This document shows, piece after piece, positions 15,908 through 23,912 of a stretch of DNA of 64,000 bases. The notes under the pieces are model-generated. The model was given only the letters and a program-made list of their open reading frames with translations. It had not been told where the DNA came from and made no database searches. This stretch comes from CAWCGU01 sp963838095 (GTDB lineage: Bacteria > Actinomycetota > Thermoleophilia > Solirubrobacterales > 70-9): positions 62,001-126,000 of the forward strand of contig CAWIPO010000009.1 of the NCBI GenBank assembly GCA_963838095.1. Reading direction: 5' to 3'. Positions within the stretch are counted from its first letter, which is position 1. Every line of letters begins with the position of its first letter. The translations under genes and the position numbers were made by a program.

Positions 15908-16831
15908 ATGGAGGCTGCCCCATCGCTGCACGAGATCCCGGAGCTGCGCGGCGACTTTCTTGCAACTAGCGACCCCGCGCTCTCGCCCGACCTCGGCAGG
16001 GCGAACCTGCTCGATTACCGCCAGCTCTATGAGCTGTGGGAGAAGCAGCAGTGGCTGACGCAGGACCTCGACTTCACGCAGGACCGGATCGACTGGCACG
16101 AGCGGATCGACGAGGACGAGCGCTTCGCCCGCATGTACGGGCTGTCGGCGTTCTTCATCGGCGAGCAGCGGGTGACCGACGAGCTGGGGCCTTTGATGCG
16201 CGCCTGCCCGACCGAGGATCAGCGGATCTTCCTCTCCACGCAGATCGCCGACGAGGCTCGGCACGTGCGCTTCTTCGACCGCTTCTACTCGGAGGTCGGA
16301 GTGCTCGAATCCGAAAGCCTGAGCGGCCGCCTCGAGGAGACCAGCCAGCACGTCAACCGTGCCTTCGAGGACCTGTTCGACGACATGCTGCGCACGCGCG
16401 TGGATCGCTGCGCCGCCGAGCCCGAGGATCGCGTGGCGCTGGTCGAAGCGATCACGCTGTACCACATGGTGATCGAGGGGGTTCTGGCGCTCACCGGCCA
16501 GCACTTCATCATCGACTACAACATCCAGGAGGGAACGCTGCCGGCGTTCGTCGAGGGATTCAACAAGGTCGCCCGCGACGAGCATCGCCACGTCGCCTTC
16601 GGCGCCCGCTTCCTGACCGACATGGCGGCCGAGGACGACCGCTACCGGCAGGCGATTCAGCGGATGCTCGAGGAGTCTCTGCCGGTCGCCGACAAGGTGC
16701 TCGATCCTCCGTGGGCCACTGAGGACGACGAGTGGGAGATGTTCGGCGTCTCAAAGACCGAGACGCACGCGTTCGCCGCACAGGCCCTGACCAGGCGCCT
16801 GAAGGTGATCGGCCTGGTTCAGTCGGGATAG
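15908..16831 (+). CDS. R2-like ligand-binding oxidase (R2lox)
   Basis: 307 residues from ATG 15908. A ferritin-like di-metal carboxylate protein. The ligand set is present: Glu in FFIGEQRVTDE, ExxH in IADEARHVRFF, Glu in YHMVIEGVLALTG and ExxH in RDEHRHVAFG. Relative to the characterised Mn/Fe R2lox of mycobacteria, the residues that form its Tyr-Val ether cross-link are at matching positions: Val three residues after the first Glu, and Tyr five before the third ligand Glu. It is therefore more likely R2lox than a ribonucleotide-reductase beta chain; no nrdE partner is near. Probably binds a fatty-acid-like ligand. Physiological reaction unknown. Confidence 0.82.
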   Translation: MEAAPSLHEIPELRGDFLATSDPALSPDLGRANLLDYRQLYELWEKQQWLTQDLDFTQDRIDWHERIDEDERFARMYGLSAFFIGEQRVTDELGPLMRACPTEDQRIFLSTQIADEARHVRFFDRFYSEVGVLESESLSGRLEETSQHVNRAFEDLFDDMLRTRVDRCAAEPEDRVALVEAITLYHMVIEGVLALTGQHFIIDYNIQEGTLPAFVEGFNKVARDEHRHVAFGARFLTDMAAEDDRYRQAIQRMLEESLPVADKVLDPPWATEDDEWEMFGVSKTETHAFAAQALTRRLKVIGLVQSG

Positions 16832-16836
16832 GGCCC

Positions 16837-18426
16837 TTAGGCCGCGGGGTCCGGCTCGGACCCTTCAGGGGGCGCCGGGGGATCGTCACCCTCGTCACCG
16901 GTGTCAGGCGCCGGAGGCGGAGCCTGGGTTGACGGGTCCGACGTGGTCGGTGGCGGAGCCGTTGTGGTGCCGGGGCCGACGATTGCGGTGCCGCCGGGTG
17001 GAGAGGTGGTCGAGCTGCTGCCGTGGCCGGGGTCGATCGTGATCGGGCCCGGATCCTCGACGACGGGTGCGTCGGCGGGCGCGGTGTCGGCGGGCGGGAC
17101 CACCGGCTCCTCAGGCGTCTCCACTGCGACGACGGGAGTGGTGGGGTTCACCGGCTCCTCGGCGGGAGCGACAGCCTCAACCACCGCCGGCTCCTCCTCG
17201 GGGCTCACGTCCGCGGCCCGCTGCTGAACCTCCGGCGCAATGGTCGGCTCCTCCACCACCGCGGCACGTGTGCCACCGGTGGTGCCCGCCGGCTCCGTGG
17301 CCGCAATGCGCTCCTGGACGGCGGGCGCTTCGCGCTGGCCACCCTGGACGTAGTGCTTGACCTCGACGGCGCCGGCAGTCAGTAGAGCGGCCGTCGCCAC
17401 TCCCGCCGCGGCCTTGGCGCCCAAGGCACCCGTGATCATTCCGCCGATTCCGGCACCGCCGCTTGCGACGCCGCCGATCGCGGTCGAGATCGCGCCGCCG
17501 CCGGCCGCCGCGCCGCTCGCCACCGCTGCGCTGCCGCCGCCCGCGGCTGCCCCGCCGCCCGCCAGGCCGCCGCTTGCAGCTCCGCTGGTGGCCGCGCCGC
17601 CGCCCGAGCTTGCGCCGATTCCCAGCTTCGCCAGCAGCAGGCCCTTCATCGCCGCCAGCGGGCCGATCGGGAACAGCGCCGCCAGGGAACGGCTGTTGCT
17701 CTGAAGCTGATCGCGGAAGTCGATGCACTCATCGCAGCGGCGGACGTGGTGCCGGACGGGCCCCTCGACCTTTCGCAGCCCCTCGGCCGCCTCGGCAAGC
17801 TGGAGCCTGACCTCGCCGCAGGTGAGCAGGCGGGCCTGGCTGGCCTCGGCGAGCGTCACCCGCGCGCGCACCAGCAGCGACTTCACCGCCGGCACGGTCG
17901 TGTCCATCGACTCAGCGATCTCGGAGTAGGAGAGGGCGTCCACCTCGCGCAGCAGCAGCGCCGTTCGCTGCGTCTCCGGAAGCGTCTTCACCTCGCGCAG
18001 CAGTTCCCTCAGCTCCTCGCGGTTCTGCACGTGCTCGGCGGTCGAGGTGCCGTTCATGTGAACGTGCTCGTCCATCGAGTCCTGGCCATCCGCCGTCCGC
18101 TTGCGGAGATGGTTGAGGCAGCGGTTGCGGGCGATCCGGTAGAGCCACGGGCGCACGTTCAGGTGGCGCTCGTCCGCGGTCATCGCTCGGTGGGCGGAGA
18201 CGAAGACGTCCTGGAGCACGTCCTCCGCGTCCTGGTCGGAGGGAAGCATGTGCCGGCAGAAGGCGAACAGCCGAGCCTGGTAGCGATCGAAGAGAACCTC
18301 GAACGCGCGGTCGTGGTCGGCCCGGATCAGCTCGACGAGCCGCTCGTCGGTGGACAGCTTCAGAACGGGCGAACGACGGCCGAGAAGGCCGCGACGACTG
18401 GCGCTTGCTAGGGCTGACGCTTCCAA
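16837..18426 (-). CDS. ECF-like sigma factor fused to a zinc finger and a membrane/Pro-Thr-rich tail
   Basis: 529 residues. Residues ~30-110 are sigma region 2 (FDRYQARLFAFCRHML, DAEDVLQDVFVSAHRA, RPWLYRIARNRCLNHLRKR) and ~145-200 region 4 (LPETQRTALLLREVDALSYSEIAE). Residues ~203-245 hold a zf-HC2-type finger (CGEVRLQLAEA, HHVRRCDEC) as in anti-sigma factors. Then come Ala/Gly-rich hydrophobic segments able to span the membrane (~250-275 and ~315-375) and a ~150-residue Pro/Thr/Glu tail. One chain thus contains transcription factor, inhibitor-like finger and surface-exposed tail. The kinase gene lies directly upstream on the same strand. The Gly/Ser-rich frames on the other strand are shadows. 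Confidence 0.88.
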   Translation of the reverse strand: MEASALASASRRGLLGRRSPVLKLSTDERLVELIRADHDRAFEVLFDRYQARLFAFCRHMLPSDQDAEDVLQDVFVSAHRAMTADERHLNVRPWLYRIARNRCLNHLRKRTADGQDSMDEHVHMNGTSTAEHVQNREELRELLREVKTLPETQRTALLLREVDALSYSEIAESMDTTVPAVKSLLVRARVTLAEASQARLLTCGEVRLQLAEAAEGLRKVEGPVRHHVRRCDECIDFRDQLQSNSRSLAALFPIGPLAAMKGLLLAKLGIGASSGGGAATSGAASGGLAGGGAAAGGGSAAVASGAAAGGGAISTAIGGVASGGAGIGGMITGALGAKAAAGVATAALLTAGAVEVKHYVQGGQREAPAVQERIAATEPAGTTGGTRAAVVEEPTIAPEVQQRAADVSPEEEPAVVEAVAPAEEPVNPTTPVVAVETPEEPVVPPADTAPADAPVVEDPGPITIDPGHGSSSTTSPPGGTAIVGPGTTTAPPPTTSDPSTQAPPPAPDTGDEGDDPPAPPEGSEPDPAA

Positions 18427-18523
18427 GGTGGTTGTCCAGGCGGAGGACGCTGGGCACAGCTCCCTGTGCCTGAATACATCAACACCGTAACACCGAAAAG
18501 GATGCGCGCGAAATCGGGTCGCC

Positions 18524-18555
18524 GCCGTTTCTAAAACGGCTCTAAATGGCCGTTT
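18524..18555 (-). terminator. Three-armed alternative hairpin after the kinase gene
   Basis: Three complementary 7-base arms lie at 18524-18530, 18534-18540 and 18549-18555 (GCCGTTT / AAACGGC / GCCGTTT on the + strand). The middle arm can pair with either neighbour but not both. Read on the minus strand, the first possible stem (loop CATTTAGA) is followed by TTTT, like a terminator or attenuator. It sits immediately after the kinase stop and ~100 bases before the sigma-fusion start. Confidence 0.55.
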
Positions 18556-18556
18556 A

Positions 18557-19924
18557 TCAGCCCTCGCCGGCCTCCGCGCGCGCCAGGTCCAGCTCTTGCT
18601 GGACGGTCTCCGTCTGGTTCGGGATCTCGAGCCGCGCCTCGAGCACGGGAATCGCCTCCTCGGGGCGTCCCGAGAGGCGAAGCGCGTGCCCGAGGTTGTA
18701 GAGCGCGTACGCGTAGCCGAGGTCCTCCGTCGCCGGAGGGAAGTAGCTGACCGCCTTCTCGAGCACCTTCACCGCCTTCTCGTACGCGCCCGCGCCGATC
18801 AGATCGAAGCCCTCGTCGTTCAGCTCCGCGCCGCGGGTCGAATCGGTGTTGTTGCGCGGCTCGGGGATCGGGGACGTCGATTCGGGTGCAACCGGTTCGG
18901 TGCCGGTTTCGCCCCCGGATTCGGTGCTGGAATCACCCTCGGGAAGCTCAGAGCCCGGCTCGGTGTCTGCCTTGGCCGCACCGGCTGGAGCCCGGGAGGG
19001 CTCGTCGTCCGAGTCGCCGACGAGCAGCAGCGCGACCGCGATCCCGAGCATCGCCAGTACCACCGGCACGATCGCCCACCGCGACGGTGCTGGCGACGGA
19101 GCCGGCGGGGAGGAGGCGATCAGGGGCTCGGTCGGCGGCCCGCTCGGGGGCGCGGGTTCGGGAGTCGCTTCGTACTCGATCACCCGCCGCGTGTCGGCAC
19201 GCGGCTCGCCGCGCCGCACAAACGCATCGGTCGCGGAGCGCGGGCGCTCTGAGGGCTCCTCGGCGCTCAGGCGCGCGATCAGGCTTGCGAGCTGCGGCGG
19301 AGCATCGTCCCCGAGCATGTAGTCCAGCAGCCTCCCGACCGAGTAGAGGTCGGACTGGCGGGTGGATGGCTCACCCCGTAGCACCTCGGGCGCGATGAAT
19401 GGCACCGTCCCCATCACCATCCCGGTCTGTGTGAGCCGGGTGGCGTCCTCGGGCTGCGCGATCCCGAAGTCGGTCAGCCGCGCCCGACCGTCCTCGTCGA
19501 GCACCACGTTCGAGGGCTTCACGTCGCGGTGGACGATCCCCGCGCGATGGATGTGGTCGAGAGCCGCGAGCAGGTCGATCGCCAGCGCCTCGCCGTCCAC
19601 CTGTCCGCCGTCGCCGCGCAGTTCCTGCAGGTCAGGCCCGTCGATCCATTCGCTGACCAGGAAAGGCCGCCCGTCCTCGGTCCCGAAGTCGAACAGCCGC
19701 ACGAGATTGGGATGCGACAGCCGCGCCGCGACCTGAGCCTCACGCTGAAACCGGTGCACGAACCCGGGATCGACCGCGAGCGAGTCGGACATCACCTTCA
19801 CGGCCACCGGCCGGTCCAGCCGCTCGTCGTGCGCAAGCCAAACGGTCGCCATCCCCCCGATCGCCCGCGCCTCCAACAGCCGGTAGCGGCCATCGGCAAG
19901 TGTTACCTCGGGGGCTAGGAGCAT
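18557..19924 (-). CDS. Ser/Thr protein kinase with membrane helix and TPR-like C-terminus
   Basis: 455 residues. Hanks-type kinase motifs are in order: glycine loop AIGGMATVWLA, Lys in VAVKVM, HRDVKPSNVVLDE, DFG in LTDFGIA, and FIAPEVLRG; all catalytic residues are present. A membrane helix (WAIVPVVLAMLGIAVALLLV) follows near residue 290, then an acidic linker and two TPR-like helical repeats (residues ~375-450). The kinase domain is inside and the TPR part outside, instead of the usual PASTA repeats. Placed directly upstream of the sigma/zinc-finger/membrane fusion, it could phosphorylate it; that link is inference. Confidence 0.93.
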   Translation of the reverse strand: MLLAPEVTLADGRYRLLEARAIGGMATVWLAHDERLDRPVAVKVMSDSLAVDPGFVHRFQREAQVAARLSHPNLVRLFDFGTEDGRPFLVSEWIDGPDLQELRGDGGQVDGEALAIDLLAALDHIHRAGIVHRDVKPSNVVLDEDGRARLTDFGIAQPEDATRLTQTGMVMGTVPFIAPEVLRGEPSTRQSDLYSVGRLLDYMLGDDAPPQLASLIARLSAEEPSERPRSATDAFVRRGEPRADTRRVIEYEATPEPAPPSGPPTEPLIASSPPAPSPAPSRWAIVPVVLAMLGIAVALLLVGDSDDEPSRAPAGAAKADTEPGSELPEGDSSTESGGETGTEPVAPESTSPIPEPRNNTDSTRGAELNDEGFDLIGAGAYEKAVKVLEKAVSYFPPATEDLGYAYALYNLGHALRLSGRPEEAIPVLEARLEIPNQTETVQQELDLARAEAGEG

Positions 19925-19960
19925 CCGTGCCCCTTACCCGAAGTGGCCGATCCTACGAGT

Positions 19961-20044
19961 GCCCGGGGTGGGATTCGAACCCACACGCCCTGACGGGCCA
20001 CGGATTTTAAGTCCGTGTGACTCTGCCAGTTGGTCTACCCGGGC
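19961..20044 (-). tRNA. tRNA-Leu (anticodon TAA)
   Basis: 84 bases on the minus strand. The 7-bp acceptor GCCCGGG pairs with CCCGGGC, the T-arm has GGGTTCGAATCCC, the anticodon stem CACGGA/TCCGTG encloses loop CTTAAAA with anticodon TAA, and a long variable arm (GCCCGTCAGGGC) marks a class II tRNA. No CCA is encoded. Confidence 0.95.
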
Positions 20045-20077
20045 TCAGAGGCTCATGCGAGCAATCGTAGACGCGGC

Positions 20078-20409
20078 CTACGCGCCGACGATCTTGAGGT
20101 TGAACTGCGCCGTGTCTTCCGCTTCGCGTCGGCGTCGTTTCCGGCGACGAAGATCGCCGTCGGCTCCGCAAGCTGCCCCGGCGCCACCATCACCGAGGCG
20201 TTCACCGTGTTCAGCGTCTTCACCACCTTGGCGTCGGGATATGCGGCCTGGATCTGCTCGGCGACGCTGTCGTCGTTGCACACCGAAAGCGTCGGGGGCA
20301 TCCCCTTGCTGAAGTCGAGCGGGTTCGAGACGTCGATCAGCACCTTGCCCGCCAGGTTGTCGCCGATCGTCTGCCCGACCATCCCCGTGCCGAGGACGCC
20401 GTACCTCAA
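20078..20409 (-). pseudogene. F420-dependent NADP reductase remnant with two internal deletions
   Basis: Starts at a TTG overlapping the aldehyde dehydrogenase stop. The N-terminal Rossmann start MRYGVLGTGMVGQTIG is joined directly to NLAGKVLIDVSNPLDFSKGM, which in the family comes ~75 residues later, so the rest of the NADP site is missing. The central part through KTLNTVNASVM and GNDADAK is intact. Then a second deletion shifts the frame, after which the family C-terminus FNLKIVGA appears in another frame, ending at 20078. Intact relatives are ~215 residues and transfer hydride between NADPH and F420. This copy cannot fold as a complete enzyme. It is evidence that the lineage uses F420. Confidence 0.8.
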
Positions 20410-21890
20410 AGCTTGGTCCAGACCGTCTTCGGCTCGAGGTACGCGTCGAGGTTGGCGTGACCCTTCTCACGCCCGATGCCGGATGCCTTGAAGCCGCCGA
20501 ACGGGGCCGCCGGGTCGCCGCCGCCCCAGGTGTTGATGTAGATGGAGCCGGCCTCCAGCATCGCCGCGAGCTTGTGGGCCTTGGAGATGTCCCGGGTCCA
20601 CACGCCGGCGGCGAGCCCGTACTCGGTGTCGTTCGCCCGCGCCGCAACCTCCTCGAGGTCGTCGTAGGGCATCGCCACCAGCACCGGCCCGAAGATCTCC
20701 TCGCGGGCGATCGACATCGCGTCCTCGACCCCCGTGAACAGGGTCGGCTCGACGAAGTAGCCGCCGTTGCCTTCGTCGTGGCGGCCGCCGCCGACAACCA
20801 CCTCGGCGCCCTCCTCGCGGCCGGCGTCGATGTAGCCGAGCACGCGCTCGAGCTGCTCGTCGGAGACGAGCGGGCCGAGCTCGGTGCCCTCCGCCAGCCC
20901 CGGGCCGATGTTCGCCTTCCCTGCCGCCTCGGCCAGCCCGGCGACGACTTCGTCGAATTGCGAGCTGTGGGCGTAAAGGCGCGAGCCCGCGTTGCAGGCC
21001 TGTCCGGTGTTGAAGTAGATCGCCTGGTAGGAGCCGGCGATCGCCGCTTCGAGGTCGGCGTCGGGGAGGATGATGTTCGGGCTCTTGCCGCCGAGCTCGA
21101 GCGTCACCCGCTTCAGCGCGCGGCCGCACTTGGCCCCGATCTCCCGCCCGACTGTGGTCGAGCCGGTGAAAGCGACCTTGTTCACGCCCGGCTCGTCGAC
21201 GAGCGCGGCGCCGGTCTCGCCATCGCCCGTGAGCACGTTCACAGTGCCCGGGGGGAGGCCTGCATCGCCGATCAGCTCGCCCAGTCGCAGCGCCGTCAGC
21301 GGCGTCTGCTCCGCGGGCTTCAGCACGATCGTGCAACCGGCGGCGAGCGCGGGGGCGATCTTCCAGATCGCCATCAGCAGCGGGAAGTTCCACGGCACTA
21401 TCTGCGCGCAGACGCCGACCGGCTCCCTGCGCGTGTAGCACAGCACGTCCGGCGTCGAGACCGGGATCGTCTCGCCCTCGATCTTCGTCGGCCAGCCCGC
21501 GTAGTAGCGGAGGTGGTTCACGGCGGCCGCGACGTCGCCCTGCGCGTACGAGACGGGCTTGCCGTTGTCCAGCGACTCCAGCTCGGCCAGCTCTGCGAGG
21601 TTGGCCTTGATCAGCTCCGCCAGCCCCCACATCAAGCCCGAGCGCTTCGACGGGTTCAGCTTGCCCCAGGGACCAAGCGCGTCCCGTGCGGCAGCCACCG
21701 CTCTGGCCGCGTCCTCGGCGCCGCCCTGCGCGATCTCGACGATCACCTCGGCGGTTGCCGGGTCGATGGTCTCGAAGGTGCGCCCGTCGGCCGACTCGAC
21801 CCACTCACCGCCGATCAAGTGCCGCCCCGGCCCGCGAGCGAGAAACTCACGGGCGGCGTCTGAGAGCGCGTCGAGCGTCGCGGTCGGCAT
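20406..21890 (-). CDS. Aldehyde dehydrogenase
   Basis: 494 residues, full length for the NAD(P)-dependent ALDH superfamily. The cofactor and catalytic motifs are intact: VPWNFPLLMAIWKIAPAL, FTGSTTVGREIG, VTLELGGKSPNI (general base Glu) and FNTGQACNAGSR (nucleophile Cys), with the C-terminal PFGGFKASGIGREKG. It oxidises an aldehyde to the acid in the cytoplasm; it resembles the betaine/phenylacetaldehyde group but the substrate is not determined. The F420-reductase remnant overlaps its stop by 4 bases. Transcribed divergently from the permease at 21959. Confidence 0.93.
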   Translation of the reverse strand: MPTATLDALSDAAREFLARGPGRHLIGGEWVESADGRTFETIDPATAEVIVEIAQGGAEDAARAVAAARDALGPWGKLNPSKRSGLMWGLAELIKANLAELAELESLDNGKPVSYAQGDVAAAVNHLRYYAGWPTKIEGETIPVSTPDVLCYTRREPVGVCAQIVPWNFPLLMAIWKIAPALAAGCTIVLKPAEQTPLTALRLGELIGDAGLPPGTVNVLTGDGETGAALVDEPGVNKVAFTGSTTVGREIGAKCGRALKRVTLELGGKSPNIILPDADLEAAIAGSYQAIYFNTGQACNAGSRLYAHSSQFDEVVAGLAEAAGKANIGPGLAEGTELGPLVSDEQLERVLGYIDAGREEGAEVVVGGGRHDEGNGGYFVEPTLFTGVEDAMSIAREEIFGPVLVAMPYDDLEEVAARANDTEYGLAAGVWTRDISKAHKLAAMLEAGSIYINTWGGGDPAAPFGGFKASGIGREKGHANLDAYLEPKTVWTKL

Positions 21891-21958
21891 CGAGGCGGAT
21901 GGTAGTGGGCCGTGGCCGCCAGGGAACGCGGGCGCGGCGGCGAACTACGTAGGTCGGC

Positions 21959-23080
21959 ATGCCGGTCTCCAACAGCCTCACCCGCACCGTTCTGCGCACC
22001 GTGCTGATCGTGGTCACGGTCGTGATCACGCTGTACGTCATCTACCTGCTGCGCAAGCCTCTGAGCTGGCTGGTGATCGCCGCCTTCATCGCGATCGCGG
22101 CCTCCGGCCCCGTGACCTTCTTCAGCCGCTGGATGAAGCGCGGCCTCGCGATCGCGATCGTTTACGTCCTGATCGTGCTGCTGCCGATCGGGCTCGGCGC
22201 GCTGATCATCCCGCCGATCGTGAATCAGGTCGAGGAGTTCGCCGACAACGTTCCCAGCTACGTCGACGACGTCGAGGAGTTCGTGACCGGCAACGAGACC
22301 CTCGCCGATCTCGAGGAGGAGTTCGACCTCACGGGCAAGCTCCAGGACCTGGCCGCGGATGCGCCGAGCAAGATCGGCGACGCCGCGGGCACGCTGAAGG
22401 ACATCGGCGTCGGGGTCGTGAACTCCATGTTCGCCGCATTCACGATTCTGATCCTCAGCATCTTCATGGTCGGGGGCGGGCCCCGGTGGCGGGAGGGCTT
22501 CCTGCGATCGCAGCCACCCGAGCGCTCCGAGCGATTGCGCAGCGCCTTCGAGCACATCTCGCAGGCGATCGGCAACTACGTGGGCGGCGCGCTGGCGCAG
22601 GCGACACTCGCCGGCGTGTCTGCCTTCATCGTCCTCGAGATCCTCGGGGCGCCGTTTTCGGCGCCGCTGGCGCTGCTCGTCGCCTTCTTCGACCTGATCC
22701 CGGTGGTCGGCGCAACGCTGGCCGGGCTGCTGGTCGCGGTGGTGATGCTGTTTGTGAACTTCCCCGTCGGCCTGATCGTCTGGGTCGTCTACGCGATCGC
22801 CTACCAGCAGATCGAGAACTACCTGATCCAGCCCCAGATCCAGAAGCGGGCCGTCGCGGTCGAGCCGTTCGTGGTCCTGGTCGCGGTGCTCTTCGGATCC
22901 AGCCTGTTCGGCGTCCTCGGCGCGGTGCTGGCGATCCCCACCGCGGCGTCGCTGCAGATCGCCGTGCGCGAGCTGATCGCCTACCGGCGAGAGTCGACCA
23001 TCGTCCGTGGCGAGAGCGGCGGCCCGGCCGCACCTTCAGCGGGCGGACCCACGACCGGTCCGGCCGAGGCTCCCGCCTAG
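21959..23080 (+). CDS. AI-2E family transporter (PerM-like permease)
   Basis: 373 residues with about eight membrane helices in the AI-2E/PerM arrangement: paired N-terminal helices, a cytoplasmic or extracytoplasmic linker with VEEFADNVPSYVDDVEEFV, and conserved C-terminal blocks (GAPFSAPLALLVAFFDLIPVVG in part, QQIENYLIQPQI, VLAIPTAASLQI). Members export small molecules or ions; despite the name, few handle autoinducer-2. The C-terminal ~25 residues are a Gly/Pro/Ala tail. Substrate unknown. Confidence 0.9.
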   Translation: MPVSNSLTRTVLRTVLIVVTVVITLYVIYLLRKPLSWLVIAAFIAIAASGPVTFFSRWMKRGLAIAIVYVLIVLLPIGLGALIIPPIVNQVEEFADNVPSYVDDVEEFVTGNETLADLEEEFDLTGKLQDLAADAPSKIGDAAGTLKDIGVGVVNSMFAAFTILILSIFMVGGGPRWREGFLRSQPPERSERLRSAFEHISQAIGNYVGGALAQATLAGVSAFIVLEILGAPFSAPLALLVAFFDLIPVVGATLAGLLVAVVMLFVNFPVGLIVWVVYAIAYQQIENYLIQPQIQKRAVAVEPFVVLVAVLFGSSLFGVLGAVLAIPTAASLQIAVRELIAYRRESTIVRGESGGPAAPSAGGPTTGPAEAPA

Positions 23081-23096
23081 TCAGTCGGCCTGAGGA

Positions 23097-23912
23097 CTAA
23101 GCGCCGGGCGGGCAGCAAGGGCCCTGGTAGTCCGTCGACGGCTCGGTGCACTCGACCGAAGGCGCCGGCGCCGGGGCGGTGGCCTCCGGAGCGCTGGGAT
23201 CCTGGCTCCCGTCTGGGGGCGGGGGTGGGGGAGCTGGCTGGCACTCGGGAAGCGTCTGCGTCGGCGGCTCGGTGGGGGCTGCCTCAGGAGCGGGCTCCGG
23301 TGTGACCTCCGGTGCGGGTGCCGGTTCCGCCGGCGCCGGCTCCTCGCCGGCGGGAGGCTGGGTCCCGGCCGGGCCCTGCTGCGCGGGACGGTCGTCGTTC
23401 CTGCTGTGGGAGCCGGGGACGACGACCTGCTTGCCGCCCGGCGCCGATCCACGCTCGCGCTTGTTGGGAAGCGGCTTGAAGTCGTTCGACGGCTCCGCCG
23501 AGCCTTCGTCGAGCAGCTCGGGACGGCCGTCGTCCTCGCCCGGCGGGGTGCCGTAGGCGGCCACGCGCACGGTATAGGTGCCGGCGCCGACGTACGGGAC
23601 CCACAGCGAGGTGCCGCCGCCGGACTCGCCCTGGGCGACCTGTCCGAAGTCCTGGACGCTGCCGTCGGCTCGGGTGACGGAGGCGGTGTAGTACTCGGCA
23701 CCGGGAACGCCGGTGAAGGCGACGTCGATCGCGCAGTAGATCTGCTCCTCGGCAACTCCGCAGCTGCCGAGCGACGCCGACACGCTGAGCCCGGCGGGGG
23801 CGGTGGTGCTGCCGCCACCGGTGAGCGCGAACGCGCTGACCGGTACGACCACCGCGAGCGCTGCCAGCGTGATGATTCTGCGCACGTTGATCGCGTAGCT
23901 AATCATGGTCAC
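23097..23912 (-). CDS. Secreted Pro/Glu-rich protein of unknown function
   Basis: 271 residues, GTG start at 23912 overlapping the stop of the upstream gene (or ATG at 23906). An N-terminal signal (IITLAALAVVVPVSAFALTGG) precedes a ~100-residue beta-rich domain with two Cys (SCGVAEEQIYC) resembling an Ig/fibronectin-like fold. The C-terminal 120 residues are Pro/Glu/Ala-rich and end in a Cys cluster (QGPCCPPG). No enzyme motif. Likely co-transcribed with the membrane-anchored protein upstream; both may act at the cell surface. Confidence 0.65.
   Translation of the reverse strand: MTMISYAINVRRIITLAALAVVVPVSAFALTGGGSTTAPAGLSVSASLGSCGVAEEQIYCAIDVAFTGVPGAEYYTASVTRADGSVQDFGQVAQGESGGGTSLWVPYVGAGTYTVRVAAYGTPPGEDDGRPELLDEGSAEPSNDFKPLPNKRERGSAPGGKQVVVPGSHSRNDDRPAQQGPAGTQPPAGEEPAPAEPAPAPEVTPEPAPEAAPTEPPTQTLPECQPAPPPPPPDGSQDPSAPEATAPAPAPSVECTEPSTDYQGPCCPPGA

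Noticed and set aside
16901..17227. Gly/Ser/Thr-rich plus-strand frames
   Set aside because: Shadows of the Pro/Thr tail of the sigma fusion on the other strand.
20457..21863. 468-codon plus-strand frame across the aldehyde dehydrogenase
   Set aside because: Shadow of the ALDH reading frame; no recognisable domain and His/Arg/Val-rich composition typical of antisense frames.
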